The notes below the pieces were generated by a model, which saw only the letters and a list, made by a program, of their open reading frames with translations, had not been told where the DNA came from and did not search any database. The position numbers and the translations under genes are program-made. 64,000 bases of DNA from Hericium rajendrae (Eukaryota > Basidiomycota > Agaricomycetes > Russulales > Hericiaceae). The stretch covers positions 434,001-498,000 of the forward strand of contig CM065889.1 of assembly GCA_033439255.1 (NCBI GenBank), given 5' to 3'. Positions 35,435-46,848 of this stretch are shown here, one piece after another (within the stretch, counting starts at the first letter, position 1; the number at the start of each line of letters is the position of its first letter).

Positions 35435-36186
35435 TCGCATTCCCCATCGTTAGTCGACTTGATCGCATGCGCTTCATGACTAGCACAGCTACTTACTCCA
35501 CAACGGACTGATGCATGGACATCCACTCTATCGTAATACTCTGTAATCTTCCGTTTTCTGCTTTGTGGACAGCTTTGCGGACAGCTTTGCGGTCGTAGGG
35601 ATTGTTGTATCACTTCTTTCATTGTGCATAGTTGATGTGTGTAGAACTAATGTCGCATAGATCAGGATTCAATAACACTTGCATTTGGAATGAAGCCCCC
35701 GTGTGAGCGTCTTGGCTTCATACCAGGATGGCTGTCGAAGCATGGTGTTCTCAGTTTCTGTGAGGTGAATAGTAACTTGAAACGAGACTGGAATGAGCAC
35801 TCTTGGCTGGGAATCTAGCTGGGAATCTAGCTAAGAATCTACGAAGAAGTGAGCTTGTAGGTGCAAAGGAACGAGGCTCGACCAACGAAGTGGTAACCAT
35901 GTATAAATACGATTAGCGCTGGTACCTGAGGCTGAGGCTCGGCCAAGGGAAGGCCATCACAGCAACAGCCGACAGGGCAGCTTCCAAGGGACCACAGCAA
36001 CAGCTGCGAGTGAGCTGTGAGACAGTCCATTTGTCTTCCCCTTCTGTTTGACCTCCATCCTGTAAGTGTCCATCCTTTAATCCTGGTGATTTAAGGACTT
36101 GGACGAGGTGCGTTTCCTTCTTTTCCGCACCTTCATTCGCCTGGGCGCCTTGGTTCGTACAGATACCTTCATCTTTGCCTTTCATT
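35435..36186. other. Intergenic region with two short 12-base tandem repeats
   Basis: No gene seen. Three 12-base units related to ACAGCTTTGCGG lie at 35557-35592 and three related to GCTGGGAATCTA at 35806-35841. Confidence 0.55.
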
Positions 36187-37691
36187 ATGTTTCAGTCTCC
36201 ATACCCACCTGCTGTGCGGGCCTTTCGTTTCGACCGCAATTTTTCTCAGTCTTCAAACGAGTCTGCTGGATTAGACGACCAGGAGAAGTCGGACCCTGCG
36301 CACCGTGTCGCAAAGGTCGGTCGGTCGTAGTGGTGGATGAAGTGGTAGAGCCGTCGAGTGGCGAAAGTGATGGTGCAACCGCCACCCCTTCAGGCTATCT
36401 GAACCGTCTTGCGGACGATGACAGCGACAGTGATGACGACGATGTCAGCCATGGGTCGCACCCTTTCGTGGGTGTTCAGACTGTGGTTGATGCCGCGCCG
36501 ACAGTCTCAGAGTCGGCTTCCGTGACATCGCTGTCGACGTTCACCACCACCACCACGCAAACTGCTCAGATCAGCGCCTCTGCGGCACCAAAATCATCTC
36601 AGCCATCTTCTCCGGTGTCCTCCTCGCCATCCCAGACGGCTTCATCCACATCCCCTACCGTATCCACCTCGAGCACGCCCTCGTCGAGCTCTCCGATCCC
36701 ATCGGGCACTGGAAACTGCAGTGGAAGCTGCAAATGATAGCAACGATACGGCCGCCAGCGATGCTGGGAGCAAAGGACACTCCGGGCTCTCTGGCGGGGC
36801 CGTCGCAGCGATTGTCATCGTTCTCCTCCTTCTCCTGGCCGCCGTGGGATTCTTCCTTCTGCGGAAACGCTTCAAGGGTCGCGGCCGCCGTCTCCCTCGC
36901 CCATTTTGGAAAGCAGGTTCCTCGCCACGCCCGACGAATTCTCTATCATCGAGAAGGGCACTACATCTTACTCGAGCGAGCCCGGCGCCATCGACCCCTT
37001 CCCGCTCTCCGCACCGCAGCCTTTGAACGCACCTGCGCCGCAGACCGCGTCGGCTGCCCTCCGCACCGTGCAGCGCATCCCGCCGCCGTCCGCCAACCCC
37101 TTCAGCGACGCGCACTCGATCGCGAGTGCTGACGTACCGGGAGAAGAGCATCAGCGCCCCGTCCTCGCCGTGACGCCCGTCCCGGCCATGGCGCACATGA
37201 AGAAAACGCCCTCTCCCGTCGCGACCTCGCTCTCGCTCCCCTCGACCCCGCGCTCGCTCATCCTGCCGCGCTCCCCCGCGCGCACGACCCCGCTGAAGAC
37301 GCACTTCAACGCGCCGCCGATGCCTGCGGGCGCGCCAGCACTCGTGCGCGTGATCTTCGTCCCGACGATGCCTGACGAGCTCGCGATCGAAGTCGACGAG
37401 AGGCTGCGCGTGCTGAGCGCGTACGATGACGGGTGGGCGCTGTGCGCGAACGCGCGCGGCGCGCAGGGCATGGTGCCGCTCGAGTGCCTCGAGGGCGGCG
37501 GAGGGCACTTTGGGATGGGCCCGAACACGGAGGGCATGGCGGATCCGGCGCGCATGTCGCGCCGCGCGAGCAGCCTGTACGCGGCGAAGCGCACGTCGGC
37601 GACGAGCGCGAGCTCCCGGGTTGGAATGTGCGTGGTTCTTTCCTTGTGTGTTGTAGCATGCGCTGATGTTGTTTGTTCTTTTAGATTTTGA
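36187..37691 (+). CDS. Second Fus1-like membrane protein with C-terminal SH3 domain
   Basis: The outer part is Ser/Thr-rich, with an acidic stretch (DDDSDSDDDDVS) and a run of TSST/SPS repeats. One transmembrane helix, AVAAIVIVLLLLLAAVGFFL, is followed by RKRFKGRGRR. The Pro-rich cytoplasmic part ends in an SH3 domain (VRVIFVPTMPDELAIEVDER ... SAYDDGWALCANARGAQGMV). The last intron (about 37628-37684) leaves only two residues before the stop. The start is unclear: ATG 36187 is open for about 47 codons, then the coding frame continues shifted. Further one-base shifts are likely at 36735 (A run) and near 36895. Topology and SH3 placement match the gene at 26.5 kb, and a paralogous origin is likely. 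Confidence 0.65.
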
Positions 37692-38267
37692 AGTCAAATC
37701 CTTCCATCTGTACGATGATGAGCCTGTGGCCATCCGCCTCTCCTTCGCAAGCAGATCGTTCGCTTGATTCCCTTCTTTCTTGAAAATCCCTTTCTGTGCG
37801 CTGTCCTTATTTTCACAGTATATAGTCTCGGCAGGCAGTATTCTTGATTTACAGTGTCTTTGTTCGTCTCTCACGGACAAGTATGTACTATATGGGCCTC
37901 TAAATGGAGGAAATGCAGTCGATCCTGCATGTGCCAGTACTGCAGTGCTTTGTGATTTCTTGGCTGCTTAGACTGTACACATCGCTATCATGTACCAGGG
38001 CTAACTCATGCATCACCACATGCATCGCTCCAATTCAGTTGTGAGGTGGGACCAGTCGCTATGAGACGGGGCGAACAGCTGCTTGATCGCACGGCAGCCG
38101 GTAAAGTCTGGTGCGATCAATATGCAACCGTGAGAATGAAATGAATGTGGGAATAACATACGGCTTCGAGGCTACGCAGGATCTTACATTGCACTCTGCA
38201 CTTCAGGTCTATTCGCTGTGACATATGGACCTTCGCATTGACCAGCTCTCGCATTCATAAATCCTGA
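37692..38267. other. Intergenic region
   Basis: No gene seen; promoter of the F-box gene is expected here. Confidence 0.5.
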
Positions 38268-40379
38268 ATGAATGGTTCGGACGAAGCGAACACCACCAGC
38301 GACGCCTTTGAGCATGATATGATGGACAAGGTGGCACCGCCGCAAGGATCAATGATGGAGCACATACCGACATCGGTGCAGGAAAGGGAAGGTGAGTGGC
38401 CGTTTGGCCTATCGTAGATGCACGGACTGAACAAATGATGGCGCGACAGAGCTGGTGTACAAGCTGTTAACATCACTGCCGCGGTCCAGTCTCGCGCGGG
38501 TGCAGCGCAGGATCGCGCCACTTGTGCAACTTGACGTGGTCGGGGTGCGTTTCTTCATGTCTTTCCCGAATGCGGACGCATCTGACGCGAATAACTTCAT
38601 AACAGCTGCTGCCCACGGAAGTCGCACTGCAGATCTTCGCGCACCTGTCCTGGAAGTCGCTCCTACAGTGCAGCCTCGTGAGCCGGCGGTGGCGCGTCCT
38701 CGCCGACGACTCTGCGTTGTGGAAGCGCCTGTGCCACGGCCGCGGCTGGGCATGGAAGGAAACTCAACCGCACCAGCGCATGCTCGCATTCTTGAAGGAG
38801 CCAGCCGACATGGATGACGAAGGCATGGGCGACGAAGAGCTCGATGTGGACGCAGCTGCGGACGGACCCTGGCGGGCGCTCGACGACTCGGGCTTCGCGT
38901 CATTCTCCGGGGACATGCGCGCGCCCCGGCGCCGCCCCGCGTCGCGCCAGCCAGAGCGCTCTGCGCTGCGCCATTCCGCGCCGGCGGCTATGGCGTCGCC
39001 GTCCGCAGGGCCCAGTGCGCGCCGCAGGCTGCGCCCGGACTACAAGTTGCTGTACGAGACGCACGTGCGGATCCACCACCGCGTCCTGCGCGGCGCGTAC
39101 CGGCTCTCGACGCTGCAGGGCGCGCCCCACGCGCACAGCAACACGATCTACTGCGTGCAGCTGCACACGTACGCGAACGGGCTGCAAACGCTGTTTCACG
39201 GGCTCCAAGGACCGCACGGTCAAAGAGTGGGATTTAGCCACGGGCGCGGTGCGCCGCGTCGTTGCGGGCGTACATGACGCGAGCGTGCTGAGCATCTGCG
39301 TGCATGACGGGCTGCTCGCGAGCGGTGGCAGTGACAGACGGGTCGCGCTGTGGGATCTGGAGCAGGACGAGCAGCGTGGCGTGCTGCGGGACCACGAGGA
39401 CAGCGTACTCTGCGTGCGATTCGATGAACGACGGTTGGTATCGTGTTCAAAAGGTCAGTTTCGGCGTCTGCGCAGGCCGCGGCTGTGGGCGCTGATGTGT
39501 CGTTGCAGATCGCACGGTGCGGGTGTATCTGCTTCCTGATCTCGAGCCGCAGTTCGTGTTGCGCGGCCATCGCGCGGCGGTCAACGCGGTCGCCATCTCG
39601 CCCGAGTTCATCCTCTCCGCATCGGGCGACCGTTCGATCCGTCTCTGGGACGCGGAGAGCGGCGATCTCCTGCGCCCGATCGAGAACCACCACAGCCGCG
39701 GGTGAGTCGCGCGCCTAACTCGCCCGCGCATACGTACTTATCCCCGAGCCAGCATCGCGGCCGTCCACTTTGAGTTCCCGTACGTGCTGTCCGGCTCCTC
39801 CGACAAGCACATCCGCCTGTTCGATCTGCAGACGGGCAAGGGCTGGTCGACCTCACCCGAGTTTGACCCGCAGGCGGTCGTCCCGCCGTCCTTCGCGCCC
39901 GCATCGTTAGACGAGGACGAGGATGATGGCGACACGCCGCCCGCCGCGCTCTGCGTGAGCTGTGCGGCGCCGCTCGCGGTCACGGCGATGGACGTCGACG
40001 GCCCACCGCGCCGTTCCCGCGCGGAGGGTGCACATGGCGATCTGGTGCGCAGCGTCGCGATGAGCCAGCCGCTCGTGGTGAGTGGGAGCTATGATGCGAC
40101 GGTCAAGATCTGGGATCGCAGGACGGGGCAGCTGGTCGCGGATCTGACCGGCGGGCATACGGGCCGCATATTCTCGGTCGCGTTCGATGTTACCAAGGTG
40201 CGTTTCGTGCTTGATCCGTCGATTGAAATAGGCTCAATAAGGCGTAGGTCATTTCTTGTGGAGAAGATCAAGTGAGTAAGATTGTGCTGTTCAGTTGGAT
40301 GTAGCTGATGATGATGGCACAGAAAATCTGTATCTGGGATTTTGCTCACGGAATGGACACGTCTTTCATCAAGTTGTAA
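38268..40379 (+). CDS. F-box/WD40 protein, substrate receptor of an SCF ubiquitin ligase
   Basis: Seven exons (38268-38391, 38450-38544, 38606-39453, 39509-39701, 39753-40197, 40248-40271, 40323-40379). An F-box, LLPTEVALQIFAHLSWKSLL, sits at about residues 74-115 and should bind Skp1. A linker with a basic patch follows, then about seven WD40 repeats recognisable by GSKDRTVKEWDL, SGGSDRRVALWDL, SCSKDRTVRVYL, SASGDRSIRLWDA, SGSSDKHIRLFDL, SGSYDATVKIWD and CGEDQKICIWD. The order is that of Cdc4/Fbw7 and beta-TrCP/Met30 receptors, which recognise phosphorylated targets; the substrate is unknown. A long acidic insert (DEDEDDGDTPP) interrupts the propeller between repeats five and six. One extra T in a T run near 39201 breaks the frame in exon 3; all other phases match. 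Confidence 0.85.
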
Positions 40380-41517
40380 CTTACTCGCAATTCGCTCGGG
40401 AGCACTCTCGGTCACGCCGACATCACTACAGACGCTATTTCTTTTGTACAACACGCTACTTCATTACATTACAGTCCAATGGCAGATGCAAGCACCTGTG
40501 TATCTGCTCATCAGTTCTTTTCTTTGCGCCAGGACTACGCCGAATGAGATATGTTAGACGCTCATATAGATTTTTATGTAGCACAGCAGCACCTCTGTAT
40601 CGCAATCGCAATCTTCATGTCAGGGTGGCCCTCCACCGACTCCATCCCCAGCATCCACGACTTGTATCACCGGGGTTGTATTCCATGGCATACTGGACAC
40701 TCTTCCCTCGTGACACAGCCTCGCGAGGGCGATAAAACGTCTCACAATTCATAAATGCCCGGATGTCGTTCATTTAATTGGCAAGTCTGTGCCATCGACC
40801 CCATGAATGGGGCTGTCCATCTGCATCCTCCCAAAATACTCTATTACGCCTCTTCTACCGCCTGGATAAGTTTCGCGTTTCGTCCGACTTCATTTCATCT
40901 CATTATCAAGATCTCTACAATGTCATCTCCGTCGCTCCCATGGAGATATCGCTTCCCTTCTCAAACACCTTGTTTGGCGAAGTGGTTCTCCCTCGGTCCG
41001 GCGTACTGGTCCAGAAATAGACATAGGGTAAGAACTCGGCAACTCGACTTGGCACCACATTCAATTGCTGTGACGGGACAACGTTGACGCTCGAGTTTCG
41101 ACATCGTGAAAGAGTCGCTACATAGGCGGACCGTCGATTACGTGTGGGCGCACCGCTAACATGGCTTCCGCGACACGTTCTGTCTTGTCATCCTCAGAAC
41201 GGCTGCGCCGCGTCGCTGCCGGAGACTGTTTTGTTGGGTTTTCAATGTTCGTCGTGCTGTGCTGTTGTTTTTCCTCACCCGACGGGGATACGGCGTATGT
41301 TACCCATCACCACAGGGCCGAAATGTCACTTCGGAACGCGGGCTTGTTGTGAGGCATGGGCGGCCATGCTCTGTGACGAAGAGAAAGGGCTGGTCAGTCT
41401 GCTCCGTCGGTCCTGACAAAAGCCGGTATAAAGGTAGGACGCCAAAAAACAATCTGCTCCTCAGCAGTGTTCCTTGTACTTGCCTCACGCGCGCTGTATT
41501 CAACCCCTTGCGCTGCC
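40380..41517. other. Intergenic region upstream of the terpene synthase
   Basis: No gene recognised; only short unsupported open frames. The promoter of the terpene synthase lies at the right end. Confidence 0.5.
41426..41431 (+). promoter_or_regulatory. TATA box of the terpene synthase gene
   Basis: TATAAA lies 87 bases upstream of the start codon at 41518. Confidence 0.5.
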
Positions 41518-42750
41518 ATGTCTCTATCTCGCCGGTCTTCCCTCGCACTCCCTTCCTCTTCCAAGTCCATGCACGCCTCTTCATTCATGCTTCCCGACCT
41601 CGTCTCGCACTGCACATTCCCGTTAACGTATCACCCCGCCGGCGACGCCGTCGCGAAAGACTCGCTCGCGTGGCTGCTCTCCTTCACCGGTCACCTCAGC
41701 GCGCGCAAGCGCGCGAAGATGGCGCATCTCCTCGCGGGCGAGCTCACGGCATACTGCTACCCAAACTGCCCCGCGTTCGAGCTGCGCGTCGTGAGCGACT
41801 TCATGAACTACCTGTTCCACCTCGACGACGTGTCGGACGGGCTGATCGCGCGCGACGCGGGCGGGCTCGGGCGGCGCGTGATGCGTGCGTTTGAGCATCC
41901 GGATGCGTACGTCCCATTGGAGGGGCTGGAGGGCGAGGAGGAGATTGGCGCGGCGCGGATCGCGCGGGAGTGAGTAGCCCTGCGTCTCTATGCCGGGTGG
42001 AACGTTGTGCTAACCGTGTGTAGCTTTTGGTCGCGCTGCATCCGCGACGCGCAACCAGGCGTCCAGGCGCGATTCAAAGAGTCGATGCGCCTGTTCTTCG
42101 ACGCTGTCGAGCGGCAGGCGCGGGATCGCGCAGCGGGCGCCGTGCCGGATCTCGAGTCGTACATCGAGGTGCGGCGGGACACGTCGGGGTGCAAGCCCGT
42201 GTTCGACCTGATCGAATACTCGCTCGGCTTCGAGCTGCCGGCGGAAGTCGTCGCGCACCCGGTGGTCGTGGCGCTGAACCAGGGTGCGAACGATCTCGTT
42301 ACATGGTCGAACGTGAGTGCATCCTTGCATTTCCTACGTGCAGCTGCTGATAAGGCTCCATGGTAGGACATCTTCTCGTACAACAAGGAGCAAACGCGCG
42401 ACGACACGCACAATATGGTCGCGATCTTTATGCAGAACGAGGGGCTGTCGCTTCAGAAGGCCATGGACCGCGTCGGCGAACTCTGCAAGGACACGATCGA
42501 CGCGTTCATCGAGAACCAGGCGCGCCTTCCGTCCTGGGGCCCCGAGGTTGACAAAATGGTGCAGAGCTACGTCCAAGGCCTGCAGGACTGGATCGTCGGC
42601 TCGCTGCACTGGAGCTTCATGACGACGCGGTACTTTGGCAACGCTGGCGCTGAGGTCAAGAAGCACCGGGTGGTGCAGCTGATGCCAAAACGCACCGCCA
42701 AGCCGTGGCACAGACGACTGCTGTCACGGAGTCTGAGTCTGCGGCGCTGA
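41518..42750 (+). CDS. Class I sesquiterpene synthase
   Basis: Three exons, 41518-41969, 42024-42312 and 42367-42750, give 374 aa with no frame break. The metal-binding Asp motif is HLDDVSD (Asp 103-107). The NSE/DTE triad reads NDIFSYNKE (Asn 247, Ser 251, Glu 255), and the Arg-Tyr pair near the end is TTRYF (Arg 335, Tyr 336). These residues bind Mg2+ and pyrophosphate in enzymes that ionise farnesyl diphosphate and cyclise it. Size and motifs match basidiomycete sesquiterpene synthases. The product cannot be predicted. No P450, oxidoreductase or transporter lies nearby, so there is no visible gene cluster. The first 24 residues are Ser-rich and not conserved-looking. Confidence 0.92.
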
Positions 42751-43252
42751 GGCGGGTTTTGCTGGCTGTGGTTTGTGTTACGCGCTCAAAATGTACAGGA
42801 GGTTATCTTATGTTCTTCCCTTTCTTAAACCCATTTCTACTTCCTACAATATTTCACTCACGACCAGCCCCGGTGATTATTTCTGATGCCCATGGAACTA
42901 CCTACCTTATGTCTATGCCTATTCATACGCCTTACGATAGTTCACGCTCGTTCTCGACGTCCACACTTACTACTCTCTGCATTAATAGTTAGTCGCGCTT
43001 TATTTTGCGCTGGTTCAACGACGGCCTGGGGCGCTGGCTGCGGAGCACCTTCCATAACGAACTTGAACACCTTCCAAAAGAGCGTGCTCATCCAATGGTG
43101 GAAGCAGTGACGTCACCGACGTCAGAGTAGCCTGCGGTGAGTGCAGTTTATAGAGCCCCTCTCCTTGTTCACTCCTTGTACACGAACCACCCCAATCAAA
43201 CACGAGCTCATCGTCATCCACATCCTCGACGACATCACCCCGACGACGAGCC
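42751..43252. other. Intergenic region
   Basis: No gene seen. Confidence 0.5.
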
Positions 43253-44552
43253 ATGAATTTCATCACTTCCGCCGCCCTCCGCACGGCGTCCGCGCCTGCA
43301 TCCGGCGGGCACCCCCTTCGCTGCGCGCTCCCTATTCGCGTCTGACCGCGCTCACGCCCGCTCCCCGCCCTCCCCCCTCGTCTATCCTCCGCCTCGCAAA
43401 TGGCTTCCAGCAGAAGCGGGACGTGGCATCGTCCGTGTCGGGCAAGCCAGGCTCGCAGACCCTCGAGCAAGCAGCGACGAACGTTAAAGAGGAGCTGGGC
43501 AACTCCGCCACCGACTGGGCCAAAGTCATCGCCGGCGGGAATTACTCTTCCGACACCGTGAGGCCGGACCAGCAGACATTCGTGAGTGCTGTTATGTCCT
43601 CGACGCTGTCTAGAGATATGGTCACTGATTGCGACGGGCGGCGTGCAGCTTAACATAACGAACGCAGTCGCGCAAGCTGTCCCGACACCGTATATGGTGT
43701 TTGGTTTGCTGGGAAGCGTTCCGTACCTTTTCTGTTCTGCTGCTACGTGGTATTTAACACACGAAGCTGGGATGGCAGCTGCAGGTAATATTTTTGCTCG
43801 CTGTAATGCTATTAGTTGAATTAATCTCACGGACCCATAGGCGCCTTCACAAACATAGATCCGGGTGTAGCGCTCACCCTTCCTTGACCGTGCCCTCAAC
43901 ATTCAAATGACGTATGGCGCGGTCATGTTGTCCTTCCTCGGTCCGTTTGAGCCCATCGCATCTGCACAACGTCTTGTTTATTTAACGTTCACCTTATAGG
44001 AGCCATCCACTGGGGATGGAATTCGCCGGCTATGGTGGCCACAAAGGCTACTCACGTCTGGCACTCGGTGCATTCCCGGTCTTGTGGGCCTGGCCCACGC
44101 TTGCGCTTCAACCGACCATGGCGTTGGTCATGCAGTGGATCGGCTTCACCGCGCTGTGGTACTGTGACCTCCAGGCCACCAGTGCAGGCTGGGGTACGTG
44201 CTGGTTCCAATTTGAAAGATGGACATATGTTGACAGTGTCGCAACAGCGCCGAAATGGTATGCTCAGTACCGCTTCTACCTCTCCATTCTTGTGGGAAGC
44301 TGCATCATCGCAACGCTCGCGACCGTGTCGTACTGGGGCCCCATCGCTGGCCACGGGCTTCTCACCCACGATCTGGAGATGATCAGGGACCAGAGGAGGC
44401 GCGGAATGCCCGAGTCGGAGGGTAAGATTCCGGGAGATGTGGAGGCGGTGAGCACAGGTCCGCAGGGAGAAACCTACATCATGGTGAGGAAGAAGCACCA
44501 CGAGGAGCAAGCCAGCAGGAGCAGCAGGAGCAGAAGTAAGCACTGGAATTGA
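43253..44552 (+). CDS. DUF3429 (TMEM69-like) membrane protein, probably mitochondrial
   Basis: The start at 43253 (GCCATGAAT) gives a basic Ala/Ser-rich N terminus like a mitochondrial presequence (MNFITSAALRTASAPASG). The later exons carry the DUF3429 pattern with four to five membrane helices: PYMVFGLLGSVPYLFCSAAT, YGAVMLSFLGAIHWGMEFAG, LGAFPVLWAWPTLAL, ALVMQWIGFTALWYCDL and YRFYLSILVGSCIIATLAT. Introns end or start near 43580/43651, 43786/43840, 43940/44001 and 44191/44249. The tail is polar and Arg/Ser-rich. The family is conserved in bacteria and mitochondria, with no settled function. An extra C near 43887 breaks the frame, and the presequence and mature part also lie in different frames, so another indel between 43290 and 43400 is likely. 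Confidence 0.75.
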
Positions 44553-45171
44553 TTGAAGAAATGGACTTCGAGCAACGTTACCGTCACCTGTACAACATCG
44601 CGCAACTGGGGTTTGATTCCTTGTAAATTTGGAGCTTGGCCTGCTCTGTAAAAACAGCAGAGTTGTATTATATTAGTCTCACAAAGCGTTCCAACAACTA
44701 CTGTACTCATACTATCCTTCCATCACATTACTTGCGAGTTCATCATCTTCTGTTTTTGTCATGGCTTCGAATGATAGTGACATCTGACTTCTCTACGAGC
44801 TTGGAATGTGAGTTGCGCTCGATGACCTCGGATGATTCCTATTCGTACATATTTGAGAGATGCTCCCTTTCGAGGATGCCGAGCAGCTTGTATCGATGAA
44901 GGCGTGGAGGTTGAGAGTGACGGTCGGAGGACGAAACGACCAGAACATTCTGGTCGCGCGCCCGGCGCGCCATATCTTCTGCCACAGACACCTTCTCGCC
45001 GACACTTATAACGCCTGCTTTGCGCCGCCTTCGACGCTTCTATCTAGATAGCATCTGCCCCAGGCTTCTTCGATCCAGATATATAGCCTCCTGAATCGCC
45101 CTCGCTGCGGACGGACACCTCGATCCACGCGAAACAGCTGCTTACTCCACGTTTGTTGATTGGCCAGCAAG
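44553..45171. other. Intergenic region
   Basis: No gene seen; promoter of AHA1 at the right end. Confidence 0.5.
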
Positions 45172-46848
45172 ATGTCGTCGTCGATGCCGTACAGCACTGC
45201 CAACTGGCACTGGAAGAACAAGACGGTGACGCCGTGGGCGAAGGAGTGGTTCGAGCGCGAGCTGCCGGAGGTGGAGGTCGCGGACCAGGGCGCGGTGGTT
45301 AAGGTCGATCGGGTGGTCGAGGTGGACGGGGACGTCGAGCTTGGGAGAAGAAAGTCTAAGTGAGTGTGTTTGGGCCGTGGTTTCGCCTTGGTTAGGAGTA
45401 TCGTGGGGGATATAGCGCGGCGGATGATTGTGCGTCCTGTGTCTTGTGCGTGCAGGTGGTCCACAGGATCTTGGGACCACGCGGGTGGATGATTGCATCC
45501 TGCTTTCTCTGTGCTTGCGGATGATAGATGGAGGCTGACGCGTACATCTGTTGAACTGTGCAGGCTCATCACGATCTACGACTGCAAGGTCGTGCTGTAC
45601 TGGAAGGGCATCGCCGCAGATGGCACCGAAGTCGAGGGCAAACTGACCATCCCCGAAGTCTCACACGAGATCACGCTCGATGGACTCTCCGACTACGTCG
45701 TACGTCCCTCTCCCATCCCTCCCTGACCCGCTCTCAACTCATGCACCTAAAGTATGAATGGAGCCTGACGTCCGAGGCCTCGCCCGAGGCGAACGCCGTC
45801 CTCGCGCTCGCGAAGGCGAAGCTCCCCGCCGCGCTCGAGGCCAAGTTCACCGCGTTCCCGGTCGCGCTTGTCGAGACGCACGGCAAGGACATCATGGTCG
45901 GCCCGACCGAGACCAGCCGCACCGTGTCGCCTGCCCCCGCTGCCGCCCCTGCTCCCGCCGTGACGCCGACCGTGCGCCGGCCCGTGCCCGGCGCGCCGAG
46001 GGCGAAGGCCGCCGCAAAGAAGGTCAACACGGGGCTCGTCGAGGTCGAAGCGACGTTCCAGGCGTCGGCGGACGACTTGTTCAGCCTGCTGACGGACGAG
46101 AAGCGCATTCCGATGTGGTCGCGCGCCGCTGCGAAGGTACGTTTTCTCGTTTCGTCTGCGCGTGGCCGTGAGCTGATGGCGTTGCGTAGTCTGAGGCGAA
46201 GCCCGGCGCGGAGTACGCGCTGTTCGGCGGCGGCGTGCGCGGGAAGTACCTGGCTCTGACGCCCCCGAAGGAGATCAAGCAGACGTGGGCCCTGCAGAGC
46301 CCGACGTGGCCGAGTGGTGCGTTGCGCTCTATAGGCTCTTCAAACGCGGTTAGATGTAGCTGACGCTGTTCCCTAGACCACGAAGCCGTGCTGACGACGC
46401 ACCTCGACCAGTCGACCGATTCTACGAAGGTCACATTCTCGCTCGACGGTGTGCCGACGGGCATGGAGAACGAGATCCGCCAGAACGTTGAGGGTTACTA
46501 GTATGTGCCGTCTTGTCCCGTGTATATGGTCTTCTTGAGCTAATGGTTGCTACAGCGTCCACGGCCTGAAATCTATCGGGTATGTACAGATTTACCCCTC
46601 TCCCTCTTCCACGACTCCCCGGCGCGCACCACCCTCCACCAAAGATACCACCCGCCAAAAGTCCCCATCATATGGCTCTATGCTGGCCCCCTTGGGCTTC
46701 GCCGTACTGGTGCTCGCCGCCGCCTTTACGATCCCCCTTCTCTCTTCATCCGCTCCCGCTCCCCCTTCATAATTGCTTATCGTACGCACGGACACTGATT
46801 TTGCTTCTTTGTATCATATTTTTATTTAGGTTGGGCACTGAGCTATAG
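45172..46848 (+). CDS. AHA1: AHA1, activator of Hsp90 ATPase
   Basis: Seven exons (45172-45359, 45564-45699, 45753-46136, 46190-46316, 46377-46500, 46556-46579, 46830-46848) give 333 aa with all phases matching. The N-terminal Aha1 domain is recognisable from NWHWKNKTVTPWAKEWFE through LITIYDCKVVLYWKG and LDGLSDYVYEWSL. After a Pro/Ala/Lys linker comes the AHSA1 domain (VEATFQASADDLFSLLTDEK, RIPMWSR, GGGVRGKYLALTPPKEIKQT, ENEIRQNVEGYY, HGLKSIGLG). The protein binds the Hsp90 middle and N-terminal domains in the cytosol and stimulates ATP hydrolysis. The last two exons are only 24 and 19 bases, and the last intron is 250 bases, four times longer than the others. Length is normal for fungal Aha1. 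Confidence 0.94.
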
